DNA of 29,817 bases from Bacteroides sp. CAG:1076 (lineage in GTDB: Bacteria; Bacteroidota; Bacteroidia; Bacteroidales; Bacteroidaceae), in the NCBI GenBank assembly GCA_000436795.1, contig HF993251.1:16724-46540 (forward strand), in the 5' to 3' direction. Of this stretch, positions 17,601 to 24,763 are shown in pieces; within the stretch, counting starts at the first letter, position 1; each line of letters starts with the position of its first letter. The translations under genes and the position numbers were made by a program. Below the pieces are notes generated by a model. The model was not told the origin of the DNA. It saw only the letters and a list, made by a program, of their open reading frames with translations, and ran no database searches.

Positions 17601-18655
17601 TTATTATTTGCCAGTGATTGGGGATTCCCCTTTTCGTGAGTGAAAATAGTAACCGGATATTTTAATAAGATAGCGACGGAAACTCCTCCTGTATAGCTTC
17701 CTATCCAAATATTATCTTGATGATCTTTGGTGACTGTGTATACTCCGTTGCCTTGTAAAAAGACATCACTGCTATCTTCGGTGCTGATAAATAGTTGGGC
17801 TTCTCCTGTTTGTTGGTCTACTGTATATACACCTCCTCCATCAATTCCAATTAGGAGTTTTTGATTGTCGTAGGGGGTAATGGCGCGTATCGGGTTGAGA
17901 AAAATGGAATTTTGTTTCTCCACTTGCTGTAAGGCTGATGTTTGCAAATTTATATTCCACAAGCCGCTGTTAAAGGTCCCAATCCAAAGCTTCTGTTGGA
18001 TAGTATCGTAATATAAAGTTTGTATGTTTTTATCTTTAGCAAGTACTTGAGGACGAGAAGGATGAGAACATGAAAGTTGTAAGACACCAGTAGAACTCCC
18101 TGCAAAAAGTGAATCTCCTACGCAAGTAATATCGTTGATATATTGTTGTGGGACAACAAGGGAAATTTTTTCGTTGGCTGTTTTTCTGTAAAGCCCTTTG
18201 CTTAATCCAATCCATAATGTTCCATCTGCATCTATACATAACTTATTGAGAATGATTTCTCCATTAATGTATTCTCCTAAGTATAATACTGGCTCAAAGC
18301 TGTCGGTCTTAGCTGAGTATTGATAGATTCTCCCTGTGTGATCGTACGCCCATAATCTGTTGTGATGGTCATATAATAATCGGATGCGGCGTCCGGCCAT
18401 GTCACCGTAATAAAAATTTCCTTGAAGGGTATAGTTTTTTACGCTTTGTCCGTTATAACGATCTATCCCATCTTTTGTTGCAATCCAGATTACACTATGG
18501 TTATCCTCTATAATGGAGAATACACGTTGGCTGCTAAGTCCTTCAGTATTTCCTATTTGTCTGACATTGAACATGCCGTTGAGTAATCCTGCTTGAAGTT
18601 GGACCGTGAAAAGACAGACAATGATGATGACGATATATCTTACTGATAGTTTCAT
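14639..18655 (-). CDS. Hybrid two-component system sensor/regulator (HTCS)
   Basis: 1338 residues in one chain. Signal/anchor segment 1-22, then a periplasmic sensor of two-component-regulator propeller repeats (about 30-635; repeated DGTLWIG-like blades), a Y_Y_Y beta domain (about 675-757), a transmembrane helix (about 764-783), HisKA with phospho-acceptor H806 (DTAHDIRTP), HATPase with N-box around N919/N923, DTGIGIP (951-957) and GTGFGLL (981-987), a receiver domain with D1114 (LSDVMMP) and K1166, and a C-terminal AraC-type helix-turn-helix (about 1240-1335). All catalytic residues expected are present. Members bind oligosaccharides released from the target glycan in the periplasm and activate the adjacent locus. 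Transcribed toward the GH16 operon and ended by its own terminator. Confidence 0.97.
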   Translation of the reverse strand: MKLSVRYIVIIIVCLFTVQLQAGLLNGMFNVRQIGNTEGLSSQRVFSIIEDNHSVIWIATKDGIDRYNGQSVKNYTLQGNFYYGDMAGRRIRLLYDHHNRLWAYDHTGRIYQYSAKTDSFEPVLYLGEYINGEIILNKLCIDADGTLWIGLSKGLYRKTANEKISLVVPQQYINDITCVGDSLFAGSSTGVLQLSCSHPSRPQVLAKDKNIQTLYYDTIQQKLWIGTFNSGLWNINLQTSALQQVEKQNSIFLNPIRAITPYDNQKLLIGIDGGGVYTVDQQTGEAQLFISTEDSSDVFLQGNGVYTVTKDHQDNIWIGSYTGGVSVAILLKYPVTIFTHEKGNPQSLANNNVNDVEENTNGDLWFGTDDGISILKASTTHTWSHTLKSTVAVTLCKGENGTIWVGTYGDGLYLLDKSGKIIQHLTQGAGELTTNYIFSVTKDNEGDLWIGGMEGCLQVITQSGKTKKIFNTINWIHSIEVINSDQIAVATVNGFCIVNKKSEEIRRYATCEDFNQQNASAYIISMLFNNDGTVWLGTEGGGLSLYNMHTHTLKTFTTHEGMLSDDVYSLQRDSKGCIWASTGKGLAIVKDSKVLNLNYIYDIDKVYNKSSCIRLSDGRFAYGSTSGVVLINPNAITAANYEAPLRFTDLRVEYLNPQESKQLHPYIYQMLLDNNVRLDYKHNSFIVTFESINYRFQHDIAYQYILDGYEKSWSDLSSNGTIRYTNVSPGTYLLKVRSLKKSNGQIISERTLPITVAQPWWNSWYAWIIYICLIGSIFYFILRYKSNQLQKKYDEDKIKFFIDTAHDIRTPVTLIMAPLEDLSKEQGLSDKVHYLLDMARNNTHKLHTLITQLLEFEKVDTHKKPIELRPTNINKLLTEECASFQSFCDKKQLHLELLLPNHEVYALCDQHLMEMLLDNLISNACKYTQPQGRVSLSLSCSKQKVTIEVKDTGIGIPTQAKSQLFNNVYRAENARESQETGTGFGLLQVQRIVKMLHGKISYESELNKGSIFHVTLQKADAVPASAGSQENKTYQTREIHSFNIGTTVHSSPEQQDMEERTDSLNTLLIVEDHEELRYYLRKTFEPDYRVIDMPDGKEALEYLSKEYPDLILSDVMMPGIQGDELCKLVKENPETAGIPFILLTAKTNYDAVVEGLKKGADDYIPKPFSTEILKLKVQGLIENRNRQRAFIMRQVLKEVGNVQPDSNEPSVSDTIQPANKVDEVQSSLSESDHAFVIRATQLVIENISNADFNINSLCQEMAMSRTLFYSRLKSLTGKAPQEFIRIIRLQKAAELLKQGRNVTEVATDTGFINVKYFSMLFKKQFGIQPSKYEQEHTD

Positions 18656-18765
18656 ACGATAAAGTTTAACAAAGGCGTATTTATTTTAGCAAAAGCAACA
18701 TATCCGGCTCTTTTTGGGTACAGTAGGGTATGAAATTGAGTATAATTTTAGTGTTATAATGTTGA

Positions 18766-19010
18766 TGCAAAAGTAATCAAATTAGTCCGAAAAAGCCCAA
18801 TAAATGTAAATTTTGTGGACACACTTTAGAGGAAATCTATAAAAGATTATTCAGACAATTGAGGAGCTTGCAGAAAAAGGAATCTTTATGGCAAGGCATT
18901 GTGCTGCTGCATTGGTATCTGAAATCATGACAGAAGACAAACAGCCTACTGTCCATTTTATGATAAAACTAATAATAAGCGAAAGTTTTACAACTTATAG
19001 TACAATGTAG
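18766..19010 (+). pseudogene. Possible broken gene remnant in the HTCS/clostripain gap
   Basis: The 412-bp space between the HTCS and peptidase genes has coding-like sequence on the plus strand in two frames that overlap. One frame (18766-18930) has no ATG and includes a zinc-ribbon-like CKFCGHTLEEIYKRLF. The other (18843-19010) reads KIIQTIEELAEKGIFMARHC, then an ordinary-looking stretch to the stop; it contains an ATG at 18888 that would give a 40-residue peptide. Together they look like a gene interrupted by a frameshift near 18843, but I cannot name a family and the whole could be chance. The HTCS promoter overlaps its left end. Confidence 0.2.
18768..18775 (-). promoter_or_regulatory. 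-7 promoter box for the HTCS gene
   Basis: The minus strand reads TACTTTTG, a full TAnnTTTG match, with a possible -33 TTG at 18800-18798 (22-bp spacer). Transcription would start near 18761, leaving a leader of roughly 105 nt before the HTCS ATG. Confidence 0.5.
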
Positions 19011-19030
19011 TAGCTCTCTTCCTCCAATGA

Positions 19031-19052
19031 TGCTGCAATTATAATTGCAGCA
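19031..19052. repeat. Perfect 22-bp palindrome (terminator-like hairpin)
   Basis: TGCTGCAATTA at 19031-19041 is followed directly by its reverse complement to 19052, with no mismatch. It sits 15 bp beyond the stop codon of the clostripain-family gene (minus strand). A hairpin could form in that transcript, but no T-run follows it on either strand, so it may be a processing or stability element, a factor-dependent terminator, or a protein-binding site. Confidence 0.55.
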
Positions 19053-19067
19053 CTAAAGAAGAATTGA

Positions 19068-20291
19068 TTATGGCTGAAGTTCATTCCATCCGGCAGCATT
19101 ATACCATGCGATGGATGACTGACAGTATCTGTCCCACGTATAGTTGATATTCTTACCCGGAAGATACATACCCATACCACAGAAGCGGTCTGGATCAATT
19201 TTCAAGGTCATGAGTGGATATTCTTTTCCATCCAGACAGTCTTTGGCGATCACAGCTTGGTCGATACTGCTCTGTACCGATGCTGGAATATTACCTCCGT
19301 TCAGTTGTGAAATGAAATCGATTACATCAAATGAAAAATTTTTGTAATCTCCATAGCCATATTGCTGAACCTGTGTATAGTCGATAGTCTGTAATTCCGA
19401 CTGGTGACTGGTGAGTTCTGTCTGTATGGCTTGTGCCATATTTCCCATTGCTGTACAATCTACTGCGGCATATGTTCCCCACCAATTATTTTCTCTATTA
19501 TATTGAGCTGTTTCGTTGCATATTTCTGCATAATCGATAGAGTCATCATAGAGATTGATGAAGAAACGATCGTAAGGAAAACCTGCGACAGGAGTTTCCA
19601 TTACAGAAGCTACGCAATAGTGAGTTGCGTTACGTAATTCGTAAAAAACTTCCGCTGTACCCATCATACACGCATCGAATAACGTAAATTCAAGATTACC
19701 GGAAGGAAAACTCTGTTCCAATGTACTTGCAAGTTCTGGAATATCAATGGTATTGCTTTGTATACCGTCCCAACCAAACGAGCGGGTGTTTGCTGCATTA
19801 GGAGAGGGAAGCCAGCCACTGGCATGAGATCCGAAAATTAACCCGTAAGATTGAGCCGGAGCTATGTCCTGCATCATACGTAAATTTTCTTTCATGATGG
19901 AAGGATTGGTTGCAATGCCAAGTAAGGCTTGATGATGCTTAGCCTGTGCTATAATGTTTTCTTTGATGAGAGAAGTCCCTTTTAATATCTCCTGACCATT
20001 TATCTTTCCATATCCGTCAGTCTGAAATTCCAAAATTTCAGCAGTATCCAGATATTTGTTGCTTGCATATGGTTTATAATAGACAACAAGTGTGCAGGTA
20101 TCTTGTGCTGTAGACAAACTTTCGTACATCCATTGTACATTGTCCATGATATAGTTGTCGAGATTATTATTGGCTATTAAATAAGCAAGTACTACACGCT
20201 TGGCACGCGCAGACTGATGATATTCTGGAATTTCATCAGAGCAAGCACCCAGAATCAGTAGTGAAACGATATATAGCAGGGCTTTCTTCAT
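19068..20291 (-). CDS. Clostripain-family (C11) cysteine peptidase, lipoprotein
   Basis: 407 residues. The lipobox is LGAC with C17 lipidated, so the protein is exported and membrane-anchored. The catalytic dyad of clan CD peptidases is visible: H156 in LIFGSHASGW and C208 in LFDACMMGTAEV. The preceding strand (VVLAYLIANNNLDNY) also fits the C11 fold. C11 enzymes generally cut after basic residues and are often activated by self-cleavage; an internal site is not obvious here. The gene is 6 bp downstream of a small secreted-protein gene, so they form an operon. Substrate is unknown; some Bacteroides C11 proteases act on host or bacterial surface proteins. Confidence 0.9.
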   Translation of the reverse strand: MKKALLYIVSLLILGACSDEIPEYHQSARAKRVVLAYLIANNNLDNYIMDNVQWMYESLSTAQDTCTLVVYYKPYASNKYLDTAEILEFQTDGYGKINGQEILKGTSLIKENIIAQAKHHQALLGIATNPSIMKENLRMMQDIAPAQSYGLIFGSHASGWLPSPNAANTRSFGWDGIQSNTIDIPELASTLEQSFPSGNLEFTLFDACMMGTAEVFYELRNATHYCVASVMETPVAGFPYDRFFINLYDDSIDYAEICNETAQYNRENNWWGTYAAVDCTAMGNMAQAIQTELTSHQSELQTIDYTQVQQYGYGDYKNFSFDVIDFISQLNGGNIPASVQSSIDQAVIAKDCLDGKEYPLMTLKIDPDRFCGMGMYLPGKNINYTWDRYCQSSIAWYNAAGWNELQP

Positions 20292-20297
20292 GCGTAA

Positions 20298-20705
20298 TTA
20301 ATATAATTCGGCTTTCTTAAATGTGAACTCAGGATCTACATCAAGTACTACGATACTTTTATTTTTCTGATATTTTTGTTTTAATTTGCTTATTTCCTTC
20401 TGTAGGTTCTTTTTCTTTCGGTTATAATAAACAAAGCAAGTACGGTTTTTCAATTTTTTATTTGATTCCAGATAATCTTTCAGTTGCATGCTGTATTCAG
20501 CACGTCCGGAAAGTAATCCTTTTTCATCAACAGCAGCACTGTCTACATATTGGATATTTGTAAAGTAAACTAATGAGTCGGAGAATGATGCTGAAACTCC
20601 TGTGATGTATACACCATACTTATGTTTGTCTTTCGGTGCTTTTGCCAGTGCAGGAAGAACCACTGATGCAATAAGTATCAGGCAAAATAATTTGAAATAT
20701 TTCAT
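20298..20705 (-). CDS. Small secreted lysine-rich protein, unknown function
   Basis: 135 residues with a signal peptide (MKYFKLFCLILIASVVLPALA, cleaved near AKA). I do not recognise a family. The mature part starts with KHKYGVYITGVSASFSDSLV, probably beta structure, has a central alpha segment, and then a strongly basic stretch (YYNRKKKNLQKEISKLKQKY, about residues 94-113) before a terminal beta-like IVVLDVDPEFTF. The basic stretch is rich in Lys/Arg, the P1 residues preferred by clostripain-type peptidases. It is first gene of the unit and only 6 bp before the C11 peptidase gene, so it may be a substrate, inhibitor or partner of that enzyme; this is inference from position alone. Confidence 0.8.
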   Translation of the reverse strand: MKYFKLFCLILIASVVLPALAKAPKDKHKYGVYITGVSASFSDSLVYFTNIQYVDSAAVDEKGLLSGRAEYSMQLKDYLESNKKLKNRTCFVYYNRKKKNLQKEISKLKQKYQKNKSIVVLDVDPEFTFKKAELY

Positions 20706-20724
20706 AATTTAATTGTTTTGGTCA

Positions 20725-20732
20725 CAAAAATA
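20725..20732 (-). promoter_or_regulatory. -7 promoter box for the small-protein/clostripain operon
   Basis: The minus strand reads TATTTTTG, a full TAnnTTTG match 19 bp upstream of the ATG at 20705. No clear -33 box. Confidence 0.5.
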
Positions 20733-20806
20733 GACAATTACACTCATATACGAAAAAGGAATGAGGAAAATTAACAAAGAAAAACGCATTGTTTAGAAAA
20801 ACAAAA

Positions 20807-20842
20807 GATGCAATAGTGTGGCGCGCTGCCCACTGTTGCATC
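20807..20842. terminator. Intrinsic terminator downstream of rpoD
   Basis: Arms 20807-20821 and 20829-20842 pair (GATGCAA/TTGCATC at the base, GTG/CAC and GG/CC above) with one bulged T, around a GC-rich 7-nt loop. On the minus strand the hairpin is followed by TTTTGTTTTT, and on the plus strand by TG then seven Ts. It lies about 30 bp after the rpoD stop and should end that transcript. Confidence 0.8.
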
Positions 20843-20872
20843 CTGTTTTTTTCGGAAACGATCCTTATCTTA

Positions 20873-21733
20873 TTACCCTAAATAAGATTTGAGCAACTTA
20901 CTACGAGAATTTTGTCTTAATCGTCTGATGGCTTTTTCTTTAATCTGGCGTACGCGCTCACGAGTGAGTCCGAATTTGTCGCCGATTTCCTCCAACGTCA
21001 TTTCCTGCGTGTTAATACCGAAAAACATCTGGATAATATCCTTCTCTCTTTCGGTTAGCGTAGAAAGTGCTCTGTCGATTTCCCTCGAAAGTGATTCATT
21101 AACCAAGGAACGATCCGCCATAGGGGAGTCGTCGTTTACAAGAACATCCAGCAAGCTGTTGTCTTCTCCTTCTACGAAAGGAGCATCTACAGAAATGTGG
21201 CGTCCTGAAACTTTCAGCGTATCCGAAATTTTATCTACCGGAATTTCAAGCTCATCGGCAAGTTCTTCCGGAGAAGGGCGTCGTTCGTTTTCTTGTTCGA
21301 ATTTAGAGAATGCCTTACTGATTTTGTTCAGTGAACCTACCTGATTCAATGGCAAACGTACGATTCGAGATTGTTCTGCCAAAGCCTGAAGAATAGACTG
21401 GCGGATCCACCATACAGCGTAGCTGATAAATTTGAAACCACGAGTTTCGTCAAACTTCTCTGCTGCCTTGATCAAGCCCAAGTTTCCTTCGTTGATCAAG
21501 TCCGGAAGGCTCAAGCCCTGATTTTGGTACTGTTTGGCTACTGATACTACGAATCGCAGGTTAGCACGTGTTAGTTTCTCTAAAGCAGCACGGTCTCCCT
21601 TACGAATACGCTGAGCGAGTTCTACTTCTTCTTCGACGGTAATCAGGTCCTCACGACCGATTTCCTGCAAATACTTGTCAAGAGAAGCGCTCTCTCGGTT
21701 AGTGATACTTTTGGTAATCTTTAATTGTCTCAT
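20873..21733 (-). CDS. rpoD: RNA polymerase primary sigma factor RpoD (SigA)
   Basis: 286 residues, the short form usual in Bacteroidetes with no region 1.1. Region 1.2 is seen at [20 protein letters not shown], region 2 at [37 protein letters not shown] and [15 protein letters not shown] (core binding and -10 melting), region 3 around [15 protein letters not shown], and region 4 at [15 protein letters not shown] and [20 protein letters not shown] (helix-turn-helix). It directs housekeeping transcription from TAnnTTTG promoters such as those in this window. It has its own promoter and terminator and is monocistronic. Confidence 0.97.
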   Translation of the reverse strand: MRQLKITKSITNRESASLDKYLQEIGREDLITVEEEVELAQRIRKGDRAALEKLTRANLRFVVSVAKQYQNQGLSLPDLINEGNLGLIKAAEKFDETRGFKFISYAVWWIRQSILQALAEQSRIVRLPLNQVGSLNKISKAFSKFEQENERRPSPEELADELEIPVDKISDTLKVSGRHISVDAPFVEGEDNSLLDVLVNDDSPMADRSLVNESLSREIDRALSTLTEREKDIIQMFFGINTQEMTLEEIGDKFGLTRERVRQIKEKAIRRLRQNSRSKLLKSYLG

Positions 21734-21755
21734 TATTATACACCGAATTTGGCTA

Positions 21756-21786
21756 CAAAAATACGAAAAAACTTTCGTATATACGA
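21756..21786 (-). promoter_or_regulatory. rpoD promoter with overlapping ATACGAAA inverted repeat
   Basis: The minus strand reads TATTTTTG (21763-21756), a full -7 match, about 23 bp before the rpoD ATG. Overlapping it and reaching upstream is a perfect inverted repeat, ATACGAAA (21761-21768) and TTTCGTAT (21773-21780), then a further ATACGA (21781-21786), so the unit TTCGTAT occurs in part or whole three times across the -7 to -33 region. This may be an operator. A similar ATACGAAAAA string occurs near 20749-20757 by the promoter of the next unit. Confidence 0.5.
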
Positions 21787-21825
21787 CTTTCTATTAAGAA
21801 AGATTAAGCTTGATGCTTAATTATT

Positions 21826-23493
21826 TTACTCTGTTACTTCAAATGGGAGTTCTTTATACACAAAACTCCTGCCGTTTTCCATCCCTTCGAGGACGATACG
21901 GTAGCTTCCTGGGTATGAAGGAGCCTGAAAAGGAATCGTACAAGTGCTGTCGGCTGGTATGGTGCAGACTCGTAAGGGAACTTCGGAGGAAAAAGAACGG
22001 TTGTCCGAAAGTCCTTTCGGCGTATAAGTGATTCCTTCGGGTTCGACTTCTGTATGCTGTTTTCCGTTAAGTGTTTTGATGACAATTACTCCATTGAATG
22101 CTCGCGAACCATAAAGGGCCATGGCTCTTGTGGCTGGTATGTATTCGATTGAAGCAATGTCTGTAACATTGACCATCGACCGTAAATCTTCGTTCAAAGC
22201 CCAGCTGCCGTCTATATAGAAATGAACGACAGGGAGTTCGTTTAATGTTCCGCTTCCTCTGGTAGATAGAACCAGTTTTCCATCGATGCCATTTTGATTT
22301 TCACCGTCTGCCTTACCTGTTTCGACTATTCTCAGGCCCGGCATTGCACGTATAATTTGCTCTAGGTCAATATAATGTCGTTCTCTGATTTTCTTTTCAT
22401 CGAAGTAGTTGGTAAAAGGACGGCTGTTGGGGTTTTCTACATACGGCGTACGGGCTGTCACATCTATCTCCGATATCCATATTATAGTATCGCTGAGTGA
22501 AGAGCTTTTTTCTCCGTTATACAAGCCATCGTATTCTTTCCATGTGATCTGTGAAGCCTTTGAGGGAGGGAAGCTGTCTGTGCACATCTCGATATGAGTA
22601 TCTTTGTATTTCCCTTTTTTGTCGTAAGCCTGGATAAAAAAACGTTCTCCATCTTTAAAGTCATCTATTCCTAATACGAAATGACCTTGTTCGTCTATAT
22701 CTGTGTCGTAAGTAAATCCCGTATTCGAACTATATGCTACTACTGTTCCTCCTTTCTGATAAGGTTTTCCCGAAGCTGTTTTTACATTTCCTTGCAAGGA
22801 TAATATTTGTTCTGGAACGAAATGATATTTCCAGGTTCCGAAAAGTATTTTTCCACATGCGTCACTTCCCTGTGCCTTGAATGTTCGTAAGGCTTCTAAC
22901 ATTTTTGCCGAACTCTTTTTACGCACATTTTCCATTCTGCAAAGCAATTGCATACCGTATCGTCCAGCCTGTACAGATATATTCAGTGGTTCTCCTGTCT
23001 GAAGTGTGTCTGCCGATAAGGACCATTTTATCCCTGCTCTACCAGAAAGCACTTTGATACTGTCTTGCAACTGTGAGGAGAAAATGGGATAACGGTTTCC
23101 GGTTTTTACCCCAACTACGGTCTTTCCCCATGTATACGATGGGAAGTTTCTCATAAAACGGGTGTATGCTTTGATTACCAGGCAATGAGAAGCAGGTAAC
23201 TGCCCTACCGGGAAACGGCAATAGAAAGCCGATCCAATGTTACGCACTTTCTGCCGTTTTACTAATGTTCCATCTTCTTGCGACAGTTCAATATAGCAAT
23301 AGTGACCAAGTTCGCTTGGAACAAACAAATGAGGGGCACATACCATTCCTGTTACATAGATTGTATCTCCTGCCTGATAGATGTCTTTATCTGTTGCCAA
23401 TATAGTTGTTTCATAATAGCTTTGTCCATATAATATGACAGGAAAGAGCAATAAGAACAGTAACAAGGTAATGTGTCTTTTCTTTTTCTTCAT
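21826..23493 (-). CDS. Secreted protein with macroglobulin-like and TonB-plug-like domains, no barrel
   Basis: 555 residues from MKKKKRHITL at 23493. The frame stays open to 23541, but the predicted transcription start is near 23518, so the inner ATG is chosen. A signal peptide ends at LYGQ. An MG2-like domain comes first (about 25-110, ATDKDIYQAGDTIYVTG), then a CnaB/carboxypeptidase-regulatory-like domain (about 233-300, LQGNVKTASGKPYQKGGTVV), then a segment resembling the plug of TonB receptors (about 365-475; DLEQIIRAMPGLRI, VVHFYIDG, IEYIPATRAMALYGSRAFNG). After a linker, a small beta domain ends the chain. There are no barrel strands. I know of similar MG2-plus-plug proteins in Bacteroidetes, but not of a demonstrated role. 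It lies alone between dinB and rpoD. Confidence 0.85.
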   Translation of the reverse strand: MKKKKRHITLLLFLLLFPVILYGQSYYETTILATDKDIYQAGDTIYVTGMVCAPHLFVPSELGHYCYIELSQEDGTLVKRQKVRNIGSAFYCRFPVGQLPASHCLVIKAYTRFMRNFPSYTWGKTVVGVKTGNRYPIFSSQLQDSIKVLSGRAGIKWSLSADTLQTGEPLNISVQAGRYGMQLLCRMENVRKKSSAKMLEALRTFKAQGSDACGKILFGTWKYHFVPEQILSLQGNVKTASGKPYQKGGTVVAYSSNTGFTYDTDIDEQGHFVLGIDDFKDGERFFIQAYDKKGKYKDTHIEMCTDSFPPSKASQITWKEYDGLYNGEKSSSLSDTIIWISEIDVTARTPYVENPNSRPFTNYFDEKKIRERHYIDLEQIIRAMPGLRIVETGKADGENQNGIDGKLVLSTRGSGTLNELPVVHFYIDGSWALNEDLRSMVNVTDIASIEYIPATRAMALYGSRAFNGVIVIKTLNGKQHTEVEPEGITYTPKGLSDNRSFSSEVPLRVCTIPADSTCTIPFQAPSYPGSYRIVLEGMENGRSFVYKELPFEVTE

Positions 23494-23524
23494 AATATTC
23501 AGTATAAGGGGAGAACATTCTTTC

Positions 23525-23557
23525 CAAAGATAGAAAAACATTGCAAGAAAAAAACAA
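23525..23557 (-). promoter_or_regulatory. Promoter of the macroglobulin/plug-domain gene
   Basis: The -7 box is TATCTTTG on the minus strand (23532-23525), with a possible -33 TTG at 23557-23555 (22-bp spacer). It sits between the dinB stop and the ATG at 23493 and predicts a 25-nt leader. Confidence 0.5.
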
Positions 23558-23567
23558 TCTTATCTTT

Positions 23568-24656
23568 TTAATCGGTAAATTTTAACTCTAACTGTATCCA
23601 TTGGGGAGCATAGACTTCCTGCTCCTCTTTCGGATTGGATACGGACAGTCCGAGCAGACGGATGGGGTGTTGCTGGAAATCTACCTGATTTATCAGTTCT
23701 TTGGCAAGAGGCAGAATTTCTTTCAGTTGATACAGGTTGCGGTTTACGCTTATACTGCGTGTAATTTGTGTGAAATCGTAGAATTTTACTTTCAGGGTAA
23801 GTGTACTGCCGCGGAAATTCTTTGCTTTTAATCGTTCTGCCAATTCGCAGGCTACGTGATAAAGCTCGATAATCACCGACGACTTCAGTGTGATGTCTTT
23901 TTCCAATGTGTGTTCGCATCCGATGGATTTGCGTATTCGTACGGCTTCTACGGGGCGTAGGTCTATTCCTCGTGCAAAATCATAATATATTTTTCCAGCC
24001 TTTCCGAATTGCCTTGTCAGCATGTCCAAGGAACAGTTGCGTAGTGTTGTCCCGTTATAGATACCTAATGTATGCATCTTCTGGGCTGTGACCGGCCCGA
24101 TGCCCCAGAAGGCCTCTATCGGCAGTCCGGCAATAAATTCCTCGGCCTGGTCGGGATGTATGGTACATAATCCGTCGGGTTTGCGCAGGTCGGATGCTAT
24201 TTTGGCCAGAAACTTGTTGTATGATACTCCGGCTGACGCGATCAGATGTAGCTTCTCCCGGATACGCTGCTTGATTTCGCGTGCAATGTCTACGGCCAGT
24301 TCAATTCCTTTTTTGTTTTCCGTTACATCGAGGAAGGCTTCGTCCAGTGATATCGGTTCGATAATGTCGGTGTATTCATGGAAAATGTCGTGGATTTGTG
24401 CCGATACCTGTTTGTATACTTCCATTCTACCTGGTACAAAAATCAGTTGCGGGCAGAGTTTTTGTGCCTTGACAGACGACATGGCAGAACGTACCCCGTA
24501 TTTGCGCGCTTCGTAGCTTGCTGTTGCAACTACACCACGTTTCTCGGCATGACCTACGGCTATAGGCTTTCCTCTCAGCTCCGGGTTATCGCGCTGCTCG
24601 ATAGATGCATAAAATGCATCCATGTCTATGTGTATGATTTTGCGGTTGGTACTCAT
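23568..24656 (-). CDS. dinB: DNA polymerase IV (Y-family translesion polymerase)
   Basis: 362 residues from the ATG at 24656. An in-frame ATG at 24677 adds 7 residues, but the -7 box ends 2 bp upstream of it, so transcription would begin after that codon. The catalytic site has D11 and D13 (IIHIDMDAFYASIEQ) with D105/E106 (ISLDEAFLDV). The steric-gate region (DAFYAS), the helix-hairpin-helix (GIGPVTAQKMHTLGI) and the little-finger domain follow. The C-terminal IQLELKF resembles a beta-clamp-binding motif. It copies damaged DNA with low fidelity. Single gene, divergent from the tsaC-like operon. Confidence 0.95.
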   Translation of the reverse strand: MSTNRKIIHIDMDAFYASIEQRDNPELRGKPIAVGHAEKRGVVATASYEARKYGVRSAMSSVKAQKLCPQLIFVPGRMEVYKQVSAQIHDIFHEYTDIIEPISLDEAFLDVTENKKGIELAVDIAREIKQRIREKLHLIASAGVSYNKFLAKIASDLRKPDGLCTIHPDQAEEFIAGLPIEAFWGIGPVTAQKMHTLGIYNGTTLRNCSLDMLTRQFGKAGKIYYDFARGIDLRPVEAVRIRKSIGCEHTLEKDITLKSSVIIELYHVACELAERLKAKNFRGSTLTLKVKFYDFTQITRSISVNRNLYQLKEILPLAKELINQVDFQQHPIRLLGLSVSNPKEEQEVYAPQWIQLELKFTD

Positions 24657-24678
24657 GTCGGTATAACACTCTTTCATG

Positions 24679-24686
24679 CAAATTTA
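24679..24686 (-). promoter_or_regulatory. -7 promoter box for dinB
   Basis: TAAATTTG on the minus strand matches TAnnTTTG. Transcription should start near 24672, giving a leader of about 15 nt before the ATG at 24656 and ruling out the ATG at 24677. Confidence 0.5.
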
Positions 24687-24696
24687 ATGAAAGTTT

Positions 24697-24729
24697 TTTG
24701 GGCTATCATAAAAATCATTTGTACTTTTG
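24697..24729 (+). promoter_or_regulatory. Promoter of the tsaC-like/ClC/fmt operon
   Basis: A -33 TTTG (24697-24700) and a -7 TACTTTTG (24722-24729) are separated by 21 bp, close to the Bacteroidetes consensus layout. Transcription would start near 24736, 28 nt before the ATG at 24764. The dinB promoter lies back-to-back within 20 bp. Confidence 0.65.
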
Positions 24730-24763
24730 TGATGCTTTGAATAAACTAGCGAGAACGTTCATT

